45,050 nucleotides of DNA from NCBI GenBank assembly GCA_022510905.1, contig JAFLSN010000019.1, positions 1-45,050 of the forward strand, given 5' to 3'. A model generated the notes under the pieces. That model saw nothing but the letters and a program-made list of their open reading frames with translations. It searched no databases and had not been told where the DNA came from. This stretch comes from Treponema sp. Lineage in GTDB: Bacteria > Spirochaetota > Spirochaetia > Treponematales > Treponemataceae. The position numbers were made by a program, and so were the translations under genes. This document shows, in pieces, positions 10,280-17,603 of the stretch; the first letter of the stretch is position 1, and each line of letters begins with the position of its first letter.

Positions 10280-11343
10280 CGCCGGTCGGGTGTCCGCTTG
10301 GTGTAAAGCGATGCGTTTTCGGCTGCCTTGTGCGCGTCAAAACTGGTGCTGAAAGTGTGGCTTCCGGCATCGGCGTCAGTTAGCACGAAATAGAAATAGT
10401 CTGTCTGCGCAGGATTCGCGGCCGCGTCAAGTGCAACCATGCCGGGGTTTGAGATGGGACCCGGAGGTAGCCCTGCCCATCTGTATGTGTTGTATGGGCT
10501 TTCAAGCTTCAGATCCTCGTATGTAATCCGCTCCGGGTGAGGCCGTCCTTCGATTTCAGTTATTATGTATTCTATCGTGGCGCAGGAATACAGCCCGATT
10601 CCATGTTCCAGCCTGTTTGTGAACACGCTTGCGATGACAGGTGCCTCTGAGGGCACACGGTATTCCCGCTCAACTATAGAAGCCAGGATAAGCGTGTCGT
10701 GCAGCTGGTCCGGGGTGCAGTCCTTGAGCGCAGGAATGGTTTTTACGCGCTCAAAGAAGGTTCCTGCAAGGCGGCGCACCACGGCCGTGGCATCCATGTT
10801 CGGGGTAAAAAAGTATGTGTCTGGAAACAGGTAACCTTCAAAGTCTTTTGCGGGTATGCCGAATTCAAGGAGGAGCGTGTCACTGCGGCAGGCTGAAAGG
10901 AAGTCTCCGCCGTCGCATACGCCAGCATCTTCAAGTCGCCTCGCGATTTTGGCCATGGTAAGCCCCTCGGGAATCTGCGCGGTGATGTATTCCTGCGCAC
11001 CTGTCTGCAGCATAGTGCAGATGTCCCTGAGGGACATGGTGCTCTGTATGTTGTACACGCCGCTTTTGAGCGAAAACGGCTCGTTCCTGCCGTAAAGCCG
11101 AAAACGGGCCGCAAGGTACATGGCTTTTTCGGAACGGATGAGGCCCAGGCTCTTGAGCTCATGCGCCACTTGGCGGACCATTGTCCCTTCTGGCACACGG
11201 ATCTTCGCTTCAATCTCATGCCCCGCGTCGGTGGCAGGCCTGCTCACATACAGCCAAAGCGCAAGCGGCCCGCACACGAAAAGAGCCAAGACCGCGCATA
11301 TCCATACCGACACCATGATTGCAACGCCTTTCGCCCCCTTCAC
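10276..11343 (-). CDS. mltG: Endolytic murein transglycosylase MltG (YceG family)
   Basis: Cuts nascent glycan strands at the outer face of the inner membrane and so ends peptidoglycan polymerisation. The 355-residue protein has a short cytoplasmic N-terminus and one membrane helix at about residues 8-33, then a LysM-like region (IRVPEGTMVRQVAHEL). The YceG catalytic domain has the family signature LILASIVERE with catalytic Glu at about 225, and later SPYNTYRWAGLPPGPISNPG. It overlaps both neighbours by four bases (ATGA), so it is translationally coupled to the hydrolase gene and to dnaG. Confidence 0.95.
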   Translation of the reverse strand: MKGAKGVAIMVSVWICAVLALFVCGPLALWLYVSRPATDAGHEIEAKIRVPEGTMVRQVAHELKSLGLIRSEKAMYLAARFRLYGRNEPFSLKSGVYNIQSTMSLRDICTMLQTGAQEYITAQIPEGLTMAKIARRLEDAGVCDGGDFLSACRSDTLLLEFGIPAKDFEGYLFPDTYFFTPNMDATAVVRRLAGTFFERVKTIPALKDCTPDQLHDTLILASIVEREYRVPSEAPVIASVFTNRLEHGIGLYSCATIEYIITEIEGRPHPERITYEDLKLESPYNTYRWAGLPPGPISNPGMVALDAAANPAQTDYFYFVLTDADAGSHTFSTSFDAHKAAENASLYTKRTPDRR

Positions 11344-12287
11344 AGAACGACCTCCATCCCTTCAGTGGCAAGCCTCACGGAAAGGGAGTCTCCGGGAAAC
11401 GATGCCGCATAGTCTTTTGCCCGCTCCAGCATACCGTACAGCGTCCGGTCATCGTGCCCGGGGTCATGGTGGAACAGGATCAGCTCGCGCACCTGCCAGC
11501 TGAGAGCAAAGTCAACCGCCGTGAGAATGGAACTATGGCCCCACCCTTTCTTTTTTTTGTATTCGGAACCCGTGTACTGCGCGTCAAGCACAAGGGTGTC
11601 AACGTTCTGGAAAAATGTGCCGTGCGTATTCACTTTTTCCCGAAAATCTGCGCCAGTGATTTCGACATCGGTGGCATAGACAAAGCTTTTCCCGGCCTCG
11701 TCGAAACGGTACGCTGTGGAATAGCCGGGGTGATCCATGCGGTGTGCGGTCACCCTCAGTCCGGACACATCAAACGGACTGTCAAATTCCACAGAATGAA
11801 ACGTGCACCTATCCTTCACCCTGATCCAGCCTGCTTCTTTTGGAAAAAACGGCTCCCGGCCCTGATTTTCCAATGCGGGTTCTGCCTCGCATCCTGCGGT
11901 GTAGACATCTATTTTTGAAAGTGGATTGTACAGCGGCAAAAAAAACGGCAGGCCCTGAATATGATCCCAGTGCAGGTGTGAAAGAAAAAGCGCATAGCGG
12001 CGGTCAGACGGATGGTCGTGCGCGCGTCCGTAGGACGTGATGCCAGTTCCGGCATCGAGCAGGAAATGGGCACCTTCTGTTCCCGTGACCTGGACGCAGG
12101 GCGTGTTCCCGCCGACGGAACCGAACAGGCACGGGGAAAGCAGGGCGATGAATGTTTCCCGCGAATCGGGGCTTTCGGTGTCCTTTGCTCCGATTCTTGA
12201 AACAACCGCTTCTATTTTTGACTGCACCTGCTCGGGAGTAAGCGGCGAAGGGACGGAACCTCTGACTCCCCAAAAATGAATGCGCAC
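11340..12287 (-). CDS. Metallo-beta-lactamase-fold hydrolase
   Basis: A 315-residue protein of the RNase Z/PhnP-like branch of the metallo-beta-lactamase fold. Visible metal ligands are HLHWDH (about residues 119-124), a later His in AHRMDHPG, and Asp in YATDVEITG, with the DAGTG loop before them. The start is GTG at 12287 with AGGAGGA five bases upstream (RIHFWGVRGSVPSP is the typical start of this group); the longer open frame runs into the tRNA terminator and is not used. Substrate is unknown: a cyclic nucleotide, a phosphodiester or RNA are possible. It heads the mltG-dnaG-rpoD operon. No clear promoter lies between it and the terminator. Confidence 0.85.
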   Translation of the reverse strand: MRIHFWGVRGSVPSPLTPEQVQSKIEAVVSRIGAKDTESPDSRETFIALLSPCLFGSVGGNTPCVQVTGTEGAHFLLDAGTGITSYGRAHDHPSDRRYALFLSHLHWDHIQGLPFFLPLYNPLSKIDVYTAGCEAEPALENQGREPFFPKEAGWIRVKDRCTFHSVEFDSPFDVSGLRVTAHRMDHPGYSTAYRFDEAGKSFVYATDVEITGADFREKVNTHGTFFQNVDTLVLDAQYTGSEYKKKKGWGHSSILTAVDFALSWQVRELILFHHDPGHDDRTLYGMLERAKDYAASFPGDSLSVRLATEGMEVVL

Positions 12288-12306
12288 GCTTCCTCCTGCC
12301 TTGGAT

Positions 12307-12348
12307 AAAAAAAAAGAGGCCAAAAGAAAAATCTTTTGCACACCTCTT
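12307..12348 (-). terminator. Intrinsic terminator after tRNA-Tyr
   Basis: On the minus strand, AAGAGG and CAAAAG pair with CTTTTG and CCTCTT around an internal loop and an apical ATTTTT loop, followed by nine T. It lies seven bases after the tRNA-Tyr 3' end and 20 bases before the hydrolase start, so it separates the tRNA unit from the operon. Confidence 0.85.
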
Positions 12349-12354
12349 GTTTAA

Positions 12355-12436
12355 TGGGGAGTGAAGGATTCGAACCTACGAAGGCTGAGCCAGCAGATTT
12401 ACAGTCTGTCCCCTTTGACCACTCGGGAAACTCCCC
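12355..12436 (-). tRNA. tRNA-Tyr (anticodon GTA)
   Basis: Class II tRNA with a long variable arm. The acceptor GGGGAGT pairs with ACTCCCC, the D stem is CCC/GGG, the anticodon loop is CTGTAAA and the discriminator base is A. The 3' CCA is not encoded (ATT follows), in line with the CCA-adding enzyme at 16148. Two stem oddities: A-C at pair 27-43 and U-U in the T stem (GTAGG/CCTTC). Confidence 0.93.
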
Positions 12437-12454
12437 AAACCCCCTTTCGGGAAA

Positions 12455-12527
12455 AGCCGCCACAGGGACTCGAACCTTGGACCCCGAGATTACAAATCAC
12501 GTGCTCTACCAGCTGAGCTATAGCGGC
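12455..12527 (-). tRNA. tRNA-Thr (anticodon TGT)
   Basis: Standard class I cloverleaf: acceptor GCCGCTA/TGGCGGC, D stem GCTC/GAGC, anticodon loop TTTGTAA and T loop TTCGAGT. CCA is not encoded and the discriminator appears to be T. Mismatches are U-U at pair 29-41 and A-C in the T stem (CAAGG/CCCTG). It is followed after 18 bases by tRNA-Tyr in the same transcript. Confidence 0.93.
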
Positions 12528-12539
12528 GTTTGTGCAGTC

Positions 12540-12569
12540 ATTCTAGCAGATTCTTGTGTCTTCTGTCAA
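12540..12569 (-). promoter_or_regulatory. Sigma-70 promoter of the tRNA-Thr/tRNA-Tyr unit
   Basis: The minus strand has TTGACA (12569-12564), an 18-base spacer and TAGAAT (12545-12540). Transcription would start about six bases before tRNA-Thr. This is a near-consensus match placed exactly where a tRNA promoter should be. Confidence 0.85.
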
Positions 12570-12577
12570 GTGCGGTT

Positions 12578-14176
12578 TCATTTTTTGCTGATTTTTTGGT
12601 AGAGCGCAAGGTAGTGGTTCTGGACTACAGATCGCCAGCTGTACGTGGTGCGAACATGACGCGCGGCGTGTTTCACCATGGACTCGAACATCTCCGGACT
12701 GGTCTTTTTTGTTTTTGCGAGCGATTCCAGCACTTCGCACAGCCGCTCGCTCGTGCAAGGACTGTACAAGAAGCCCGTCTCGTTGTCAATGATCTTTTTG
12801 AGGCCGCCTGTCGCATGGGCAACCGGCAGGGTGCCGAACAGCTGCGCGATGAAGTCTTCAAGTCCGCAGGGCTCGAACGTGCTTGGAAACACCGCGAAGT
12901 CGGCGCTTGCCGTGCACAGGCGCGAAAGTGAGCGGTCGTAGCCGCACAGGTACACGACTTTTCCGGGATAGCGTTCTGCAAGAGACGCAAGCTCGTTTTC
13001 AAGCACCGCCTCCCCCTGTCCAAAAATGATGAACCTTAGCGGAAGTTCTTTTGCAAGCAGCACGTCCGCGGCCCGCGAAAGAATGTCGATTCCTTTCTGC
13101 CTGACTATCCGTCCGTGGTATGAAATGTAGATTGGCGGCCCTTCGCCTTCCCCTTCCGCAAGGAAACCGTGCTTTTCGATTGCGGCCTCCCCTTTTTGGC
13201 TGGATGCGATGCTGGAGATGTTTTTAGCGGCGTAGAGCTGCAAAAAATGCCGCCGGCAATGGTATTTTCCTTCAAGATCGAGATTTTCCGGGTCAAACGC
13301 AAAAGGAAGTAGCGAGGCGGCAGTGTCCGCGGGATTGTATTTTTCAAAATCTATGCCGTTTGTGATGCCTTCGATTGAAATCCCCTTTGCGCGGAAATGT
13401 TCGGAAAGTCCCGCCGTTTCCGTGGTGCCGGCCATGATTTCTTCGGCGTACTGGGGGCTCACGGTCGTGAGCACGGCATGGTCGGCCGCAAGCAGGAAGG
13501 GTTCCACCGATGTTCCGTTCAGCCCGCCTTCGAGCCACTGCACAGGAAGCCCGGTGCAGCGTGAGGCGGCCTCAAGGCTTTCGTAGCTGTGGTGGTAGCC
13601 GGGCCCCGCGTTGTGTATGGTGACAAGGCAGGCGGTTCGGGAAAAGAATGAGGCGATTTCCGTCTTCATGCGAGACCGGTAGGCCAAAAGCACGGGAATG
13701 AGCGCGGTGGTCGCATCCTGGCAGTGCAGGATCTGTGGGGCTTCGTGCCCCTCGCAGGTTCCCGCATATTCAATCACTGCCTTCTGGAACAGGGTGTTGA
13801 GTAGCGGCGAATCTTCGTGGCCGGTGCCTTTCTTGTGTCGGGGATCCTGCCGCTCCTCACTTTTTGTGTAGGTGTATACGGCCTTTTTTTTATAGAATGG
13901 AGGTGCGCTTACAAACACAATCTCCACGCCGTTCATGTAACCGTGTGAAAACCCCACATGCTGGAGCATTCCCCAGGCGTGCATGTTGACTGGCCTGTGC
14001 CAGATGCAGCTGTAGTCCTTTACATGCGACAGATCCGTGCAGCCGTACAGCGGAATGAAAAGCGTCACGGCGTGTCCAAGCTGCACGAGTGTTTCAGAAA
14101 GAGAACACGCCACGTTTTTTACTCCGCCGGCTTCTGCTATGCCCGCGTATTCTCGGCTCACCACCCAGACTCGCAT
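12578..14176 (-). CDS. glgA: Glycogen synthase (GT5 family)
   Basis: Transfers glucose from a nucleotide sugar to growing alpha-1,4-glucan in the cytoplasm. The 532-residue protein has the two Rossmann domains of GT-B enzymes. The N-terminal catalytic domain begins SREYAGIAEAGGVKNV. The C-terminal domain has the linker GRIVRQKGIDIL and the donor-binding loop FPSTFEPCGLEDFIAQ, with the conserved Glu, then ATGGLKKII. The family's KxGGLxDV motif reads EAGGVKNV, so the usual ADP-glucose-contacting Lys is Glu. It is the last gene of the SPFH-aroH-glgA operon, 15 bases after aroH. Donor specificity is uncertain. Confidence 0.9.
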   Translation of the reverse strand: MRVWVVSREYAGIAEAGGVKNVACSLSETLVQLGHAVTLFIPLYGCTDLSHVKDYSCIWHRPVNMHAWGMLQHVGFSHGYMNGVEIVFVSAPPFYKKKAVYTYTKSEERQDPRHKKGTGHEDSPLLNTLFQKAVIEYAGTCEGHEAPQILHCQDATTALIPVLLAYRSRMKTEIASFFSRTACLVTIHNAGPGYHHSYESLEAASRCTGLPVQWLEGGLNGTSVEPFLLAADHAVLTTVSPQYAEEIMAGTTETAGLSEHFRAKGISIEGITNGIDFEKYNPADTAASLLPFAFDPENLDLEGKYHCRRHFLQLYAAKNISSIASSQKGEAAIEKHGFLAEGEGEGPPIYISYHGRIVRQKGIDILSRAADVLLAKELPLRFIIFGQGEAVLENELASLAERYPGKVVYLCGYDRSLSRLCTASADFAVFPSTFEPCGLEDFIAQLFGTLPVAHATGGLKKIIDNETGFLYSPCTSERLCEVLESLAKTKKTSPEMFESMVKHAARHVRTTYSWRSVVQNHYLALYQKISKK

Positions 14177-14191
14177 GCGCCCTGACCTCCT

Positions 14192-14584
14192 CTACCGCCG
14201 CTTGTTCCGCGCCGCGATGTCCGGACGCAGCGCTTCGGCTCCGTTCAGGTATGCGGGACGCACTTCCATGCCCGATTTTCCGTAGCACTGGACCATCACA
14301 CGCACCACACGTGGAAGCATGCCCTGCACCACCGGTTCCTGCGCGCAGAACAGGCTTATGGCGCTGGTTTCAAAGCCTGTGTCCGCACGGCGCAGGGCTG
14401 TGGCAGGATTCAGTGCGTCCAGATCTGGCGTGACCGTAAACTGGATTGAAACCACACGGTCAACGGAAATGTCGTTTTGTTCAAACAGCGTGCGGCACAG
14501 GGCTCCAACCTGTTCAGTGATGGAGTCCGCAGTGTTTTCCGCGCATACGGCGCCACGAATGCAGTACAGGCGTTCTTCGTTCAT
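14192..14584 (-). CDS. aroH: Chorismate mutase, AroH (monofunctional) type
   Basis: Predicted to convert chorismate to prephenate for Phe and Tyr synthesis. The 130-residue length fits the trimeric Bacillus-type enzyme. Recognisable segments are CIRGAVCAEN (active-site Arg near residue 10), VVSIQFTVTPDLDALNPA, a Pro-Arg stretch MLPRVVRVMV, and the C-terminal YLNGAEALRPDI (Arg of LRPD). The start overlaps the SPFH gene stop as ATGA. Finding it between an SPFH gene and glgA is odd; no other aromatic amino acid gene is in the window. Confidence 0.88.
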   Translation of the reverse strand: MNEERLYCIRGAVCAENTADSITEQVGALCRTLFEQNDISVDRVVSIQFTVTPDLDALNPATALRRADTGFETSAISLFCAQEPVVQGMLPRVVRVMVQCYGKSGMEVRPAYLNGAEALRPDIAARNKRR

Positions 14585-15408
14585 CTGAAATTCCTCAACG
14601 CATTTAAAAGCGACGTGATGTCGCCATTTTTTGAAAGCTCGTCGAGCTGCGGATATTTTTGCAGCAGTGAACCGAGAACTTCAAGCTGTGTCAGAATCCT
14701 GTCCTGCTCGATGTGTTCTTTTACCTGCATTGAAAGCTTCTCTTCTTTTTCTGCGTCGAACCTTGCCTGGTAGTTTATGAAGGATTCCCGCGCAAGCATG
14801 TAAAGTCCCAGGTCGGGAAGCGAGGCCGACACGATGTCTACGCTGACCAGCGAAAATCCGTTGAAGTCGGAGCGGTTCGCGGTCGCAACGGCCGCAAGTT
14901 CATCGCCTGAAAGGGCCAGCGGGTCTCCAAGAAGTCCTTCCCGCCCTGCAAGCAGGTATTCCGCCACCGCACGTGCCGCAAGGTCAGCCTTCACTTCGAG
15001 GTATGATTCAAGCTCTTCCTGACCCTTGAGGTCGCGTTCACGCACGAGCGCCACCATCTGCTGCGGCTGCACCGAAAGCTGTATCTTCATGTCGATGCGG
15101 TAAGAAAAATCGGCCTTTTGGAAAAGCTGTGCGGCGTACAGCTCCGCGGAAGGAAGTTCCCCGGAAACGGTCTTCCTGCTTTCATAGGGGGCGGTCTCAA
15201 ACATGCGGAGCGAGAGGTTTGTGGGAAGCAGCCGTTCCCAGCGCCACGTGAATACACCGCCGAGCACCGGCTTCTCATGCACGCCGCCCGTCTTTGACAC
15301 CATGACGGCGCAGTTCCCGGGCTTTACGGCGAACTGGACCCAGCCGACAAAGAAAACGGCCGCGGCAGCAACAACGAGCACGATGAGGTTTGCAAAAAAT
15401 CTACGCAC
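14581..15408 (-). CDS. SPFH/band 7-like single-pass membrane protein
   Basis: A 275-residue protein with an N-terminal membrane helix (residues 5-27) followed by a band-7-like domain: VKPGNCAVMVSKTGG, a long strand region, and KADLAARAVAEYLLAG. A charged helix follows near 220-245 (ARFDAEKEEKLSMQVKEHIE). This resembles HflC/stomatin-like proteins that organise membrane proteases or lipid domains, but similarity is partial and no partner protease is adjacent. GTG at 15408 is chosen as start because AAGGGGA lies six bases upstream. It is the first gene of the aroH-glgA operon. Confidence 0.65.
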   Translation of the reverse strand: MRRFFANLIVLVVAAAAVFFVGWVQFAVKPGNCAVMVSKTGGVHEKPVLGGVFTWRWERLLPTNLSLRMFETAPYESRKTVSGELPSAELYAAQLFQKADFSYRIDMKIQLSVQPQQMVALVRERDLKGQEELESYLEVKADLAARAVAEYLLAGREGLLGDPLALSGDELAAVATANRSDFNGFSLVSVDIVSASLPDLGLYMLARESFINYQARFDAEKEEKLSMQVKEHIEQDRILTQLEVLGSLLQKYPQLDELSKNGDITSLLNALRNFR

Positions 15409-15439
15409 TTTATTCCCCTTACGTTTTTCGGTAATATGA

Positions 15440-15469
15440 AGTATACTCTGTAACGGAAGTTTACAGCAA
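15440..15469 (-). promoter_or_regulatory. Candidate promoter of the SPFH-aroH-glgA operon
   Basis: The minus strand reads TTGCTG, an 18-base spacer, then TATACT, about 32 bases upstream of the GTG at 15408. The -10 is strong and the -35 only moderate. Confidence 0.55.
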
Positions 15470-15490
15470 GTAGGTGCACCAAAAGATTTG

Positions 15491-15510
15491 CGCGGAATTT
15501 GCTTTCCGCG
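15491..15510 (+). other. Stem-loop upstream of the small membrane protein gene
   Basis: CGCGGAA and TTCCGCG form a perfect 7-bp stem with a TTTGCT loop, 50 bases before the start at 15561. There is no T tract, so it is not an intrinsic terminator. It may be a leader element or mRNA stabiliser. Confidence 0.4.
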
Positions 15511-15560
15511 GATTCGATTTAAAGCCTTGGGGCAACCAGTAAACAGGTTTTAACAGAAAC

Positions 15561-15917
15561 ATGAAGAAACCTTCACAGCACGAACCGCTTAACGCATCCT
15601 CAGTTTTCAAGCTTACGGTACGCTTCACCGTGTTCCTGCTGCTCCTTCTGTTTGTGCTGGTGCTGTTCTATGTCAGCGGAAACTACCAGCGCTTTCTTGA
15701 TAGCACGCAGCGCTTCGTGCTCACGGTTTCCTGCCCCATCTCGATACTGCTCTGCCTGCTTTCGTCATGCGGGGCCGTGCTTTCATTGGCGCATCTGGTG
15801 AGGACCGGGCGGCCAAGGTTTGTGCTGGCGGCGGTCATTTTCACTGCAATCGCGTTGTCTGGCGCGGTCCTGTTTCTGGCGCTCCGCGTAATCCTCATGG
15901 TGTCATCAGGACTGTAG
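15561..15917 (+). CDS. Small membrane protein of unknown function
   Basis: A 118-residue protein with about three predicted membrane helices: residues 21-42 (VFLLLLLFVLVLFYV), about 54-76 and about 85-110 (AVIFTAIALSGAVLFLALRV). The N-terminus is basic and polar. No conserved motif is recognised. The start ATG follows an A-rich stretch with only a weak ribosome site, but codon use and the terminator after the stop support a real gene. It sits alone between the divergent glgA operon and the CCA-adding gene. Confidence 0.65.
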   Translation: MKKPSQHEPLNASSVFKLTVRFTVFLLLLLFVLVLFYVSGNYQRFLDSTQRFVLTVSCPISILLCLLSSCGAVLSLAHLVRTGRPRFVLAAVIFTAIALSGAVLFLALRVILMVSSGL

Positions 15918-15953
15918 AAGCTGCGTGCGGTTTTAATCAGCTTTTTATTGTTT
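15918..15953 (+). terminator. Probable intrinsic terminator after the small membrane protein gene
   Basis: AAGCTG (15918-15923) pairs with CAGCTT (15938-15943), followed by a T-rich run TTTATTGTTTT. The stem is short (6 bp) with a 14-base loop. Confidence 0.5.
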
Positions 15954-16112
15954 TGATGAAAAAAATCCCGAGGCTCCGTGTTTCATTTGTATTCTGAACC
16001 TGATTCGTGCGGAAAAGGTGCATACCGTGCTTACGCGAGGCCAGGCCCCGGCCCGGAGCTTTGCTTATGCGTTTGAGGGTGTTGATTTTTGCAGGCCGCG
16101 ATATAAGCCCGA

Positions 16113-16141
16113 TGGAAATCTTTTGCGCGCTGTGGTACACT
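16113..16141 (+). promoter_or_regulatory. Candidate promoter abutting the CCA-adding enzyme start
   Basis: TGGAAA, 17 bases, then TACACT. Only six bases separate TACACT from the ATG at 16148, so transcription could begin at or next to the start codon. The -35 is a partial match. Confidence 0.4.
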
Positions 16142-16147
16142 GGAGGA

Positions 16148-17548
16148 ATGAAGCGCATTTCCATTCCCCCGGAGCTGAAAAAAGTGAACGCCGTTTTTGA
16201 ACGCCACGGCTTTGGCGCGTACCTCGTGGGCGGGGCCGTCCGCGACACGCTGCTTGGAAGGCCTGTGAGCGACTGGGACATTGCCACCGGCGCCACGCCC
16301 GAGCAGGTGATGGGCATGTTCCGCAAGGTTGTCCCCACCGGTATTGCGCACGGAACCGTGACTGTCCATGTTTTTGGAAAGCAGATTGAAACCACCACGT
16401 TCCGCACGGAGTCTTCATACAGCGACGGGCGGCACCCTGACACGGTGCGGTATGCCGCCTCAATCGAAGAAGACCTTTCCCGCCGCGATTTTACGATGAA
16501 CGCAATCGCGGCCGAGCTTGGCACCGGCGTTCTGGTTGACCCTTTCGGAGGGCAGAAAGACATTGGGCAAGGCGTGATCCGCACAGTGGGAAACCCGCTG
16601 GAACGTTTTGCGGAAGACGGGCTCCGGCCTGTCCGAGCCATACGCTTCATGGGCCAGCTTGGGTTCACTATCGAAAAAGATACACTCGACGCGATTTCGC
16701 ACCCGGACGTGCTTTCAAAGACAGCTTCCGTTTCCGTTGAGCGCTTCCGCGACGAATGGTGCAAGCTGCTCCAGACTGAACGGCCCAGCCATGCCCTGCG
16801 TCTGCTTGAGCGGACAGGCATACTCAGCCTGTTCATTCCTGAATTCAGCGTGTGCCGCGGCTGTACCCAGGCCGATGCTCGCGGCTTCCACGAGTTCGAC
16901 GTGGCAGACCATATACTGTACGCGGTTGACGGCGCTCCGAAGCAAAACCTTCACGTGCGCCTTGCAGCGTTCTACCATGACATCGGAAAGCCTGAATGCA
17001 GGACCACGGAGTGCGTAAATGGCCGTACGCTCATCCATTTCCACAGGCATGAAGCTGCCAGCGAAAAAAAATGCCGGGATTCGATGCGCCGCCTTAAATT
17101 CCCGAACAGCGACATACAGAAGGTGGCCCACCTCGTTTCTGCGCACATGTTCCACTACGAAAGCGCCTGGAGCGATGCGGCCGTGCGACGGTTCATTGTC
17201 CGCGTTGGAGGCGACCAGTTTGAGGATCTGCTGGCGCTGAGGCTCTCAGACATCTACGGGATGCACAACCGCCCGCTCGCCGAGGGAAGCCCCTCCTGGA
17301 ACCTTCTGGCGGAGCTGAAAAAACGGGTGATGTCTGTAATTGACGCGCGGGCGGCGCTAAGCATAAAGGATTTGGCGGTGAATGGGAGTGACTTGATTGC
17401 GCTCGGCATTCCAGAAGGAAAGACTCTGGGGCTCATCCTCCGTGAGCTGTTCGACACCGTAACAGAATCCCCCGCAATGAACACGCGGAAGGCGCTGCTC
17501 ACGCTTGCCAAAAACTGCTATGAGCAAAAATACGCTATGCCGCTGTAG
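16148..17548 (+). CDS. cca: CCA tRNA nucleotidyltransferase / poly(A) polymerase family with HD domain
   Basis: Adds or repairs the 3' CCA of tRNAs; both tRNAs in this window lack an encoded CCA. The 466-residue protein has the class II nucleotidyltransferase head: GAYLVGGAVRDTLLG (residues 24-38), DWD at 42-44, and RRDFTMNAIA. The neck follows, then an HD phosphohydrolase domain (YHDIGKPECR, HFHRHEAASEKK). ATG 16148 is the family-like start, although GGAGG is only one base upstream; the frame is open further upstream but without a better start. A poly(A) polymerase role cannot be excluded from sequence alone. Confidence 0.9.
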   Translation: MKRISIPPELKKVNAVFERHGFGAYLVGGAVRDTLLGRPVSDWDIATGATPEQVMGMFRKVVPTGIAHGTVTVHVFGKQIETTTFRTESSYSDGRHPDTVRYAASIEEDLSRRDFTMNAIAAELGTGVLVDPFGGQKDIGQGVIRTVGNPLERFAEDGLRPVRAIRFMGQLGFTIEKDTLDAISHPDVLSKTASVSVERFRDEWCKLLQTERPSHALRLLERTGILSLFIPEFSVCRGCTQADARGFHEFDVADHILYAVDGAPKQNLHVRLAAFYHDIGKPECRTTECVNGRTLIHFHRHEAASEKKCRDSMRRLKFPNSDIQKVAHLVSAHMFHYESAWSDAAVRRFIVRVGGDQFEDLLALRLSDIYGMHNRPLAEGSPSWNLLAELKKRVMSVIDARAALSIKDLAVNGSDLIALGIPEGKTLGLILRELFDTVTESPAMNTRKALLTLAKNCYEQKYAMPL

Positions 17549-17603
17549 GCCGCGCTTCATGTCTTCCGCTCGCACTGTACGGCTAAAAAAAACGCTTCCA
17601 CGC

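Noticed and set aside
15937..16836. 299-residue open frame on the minus strand
   Set aside because: It is Ser/Arg-rich and lies opposite the well-supported CCA-adding enzyme.
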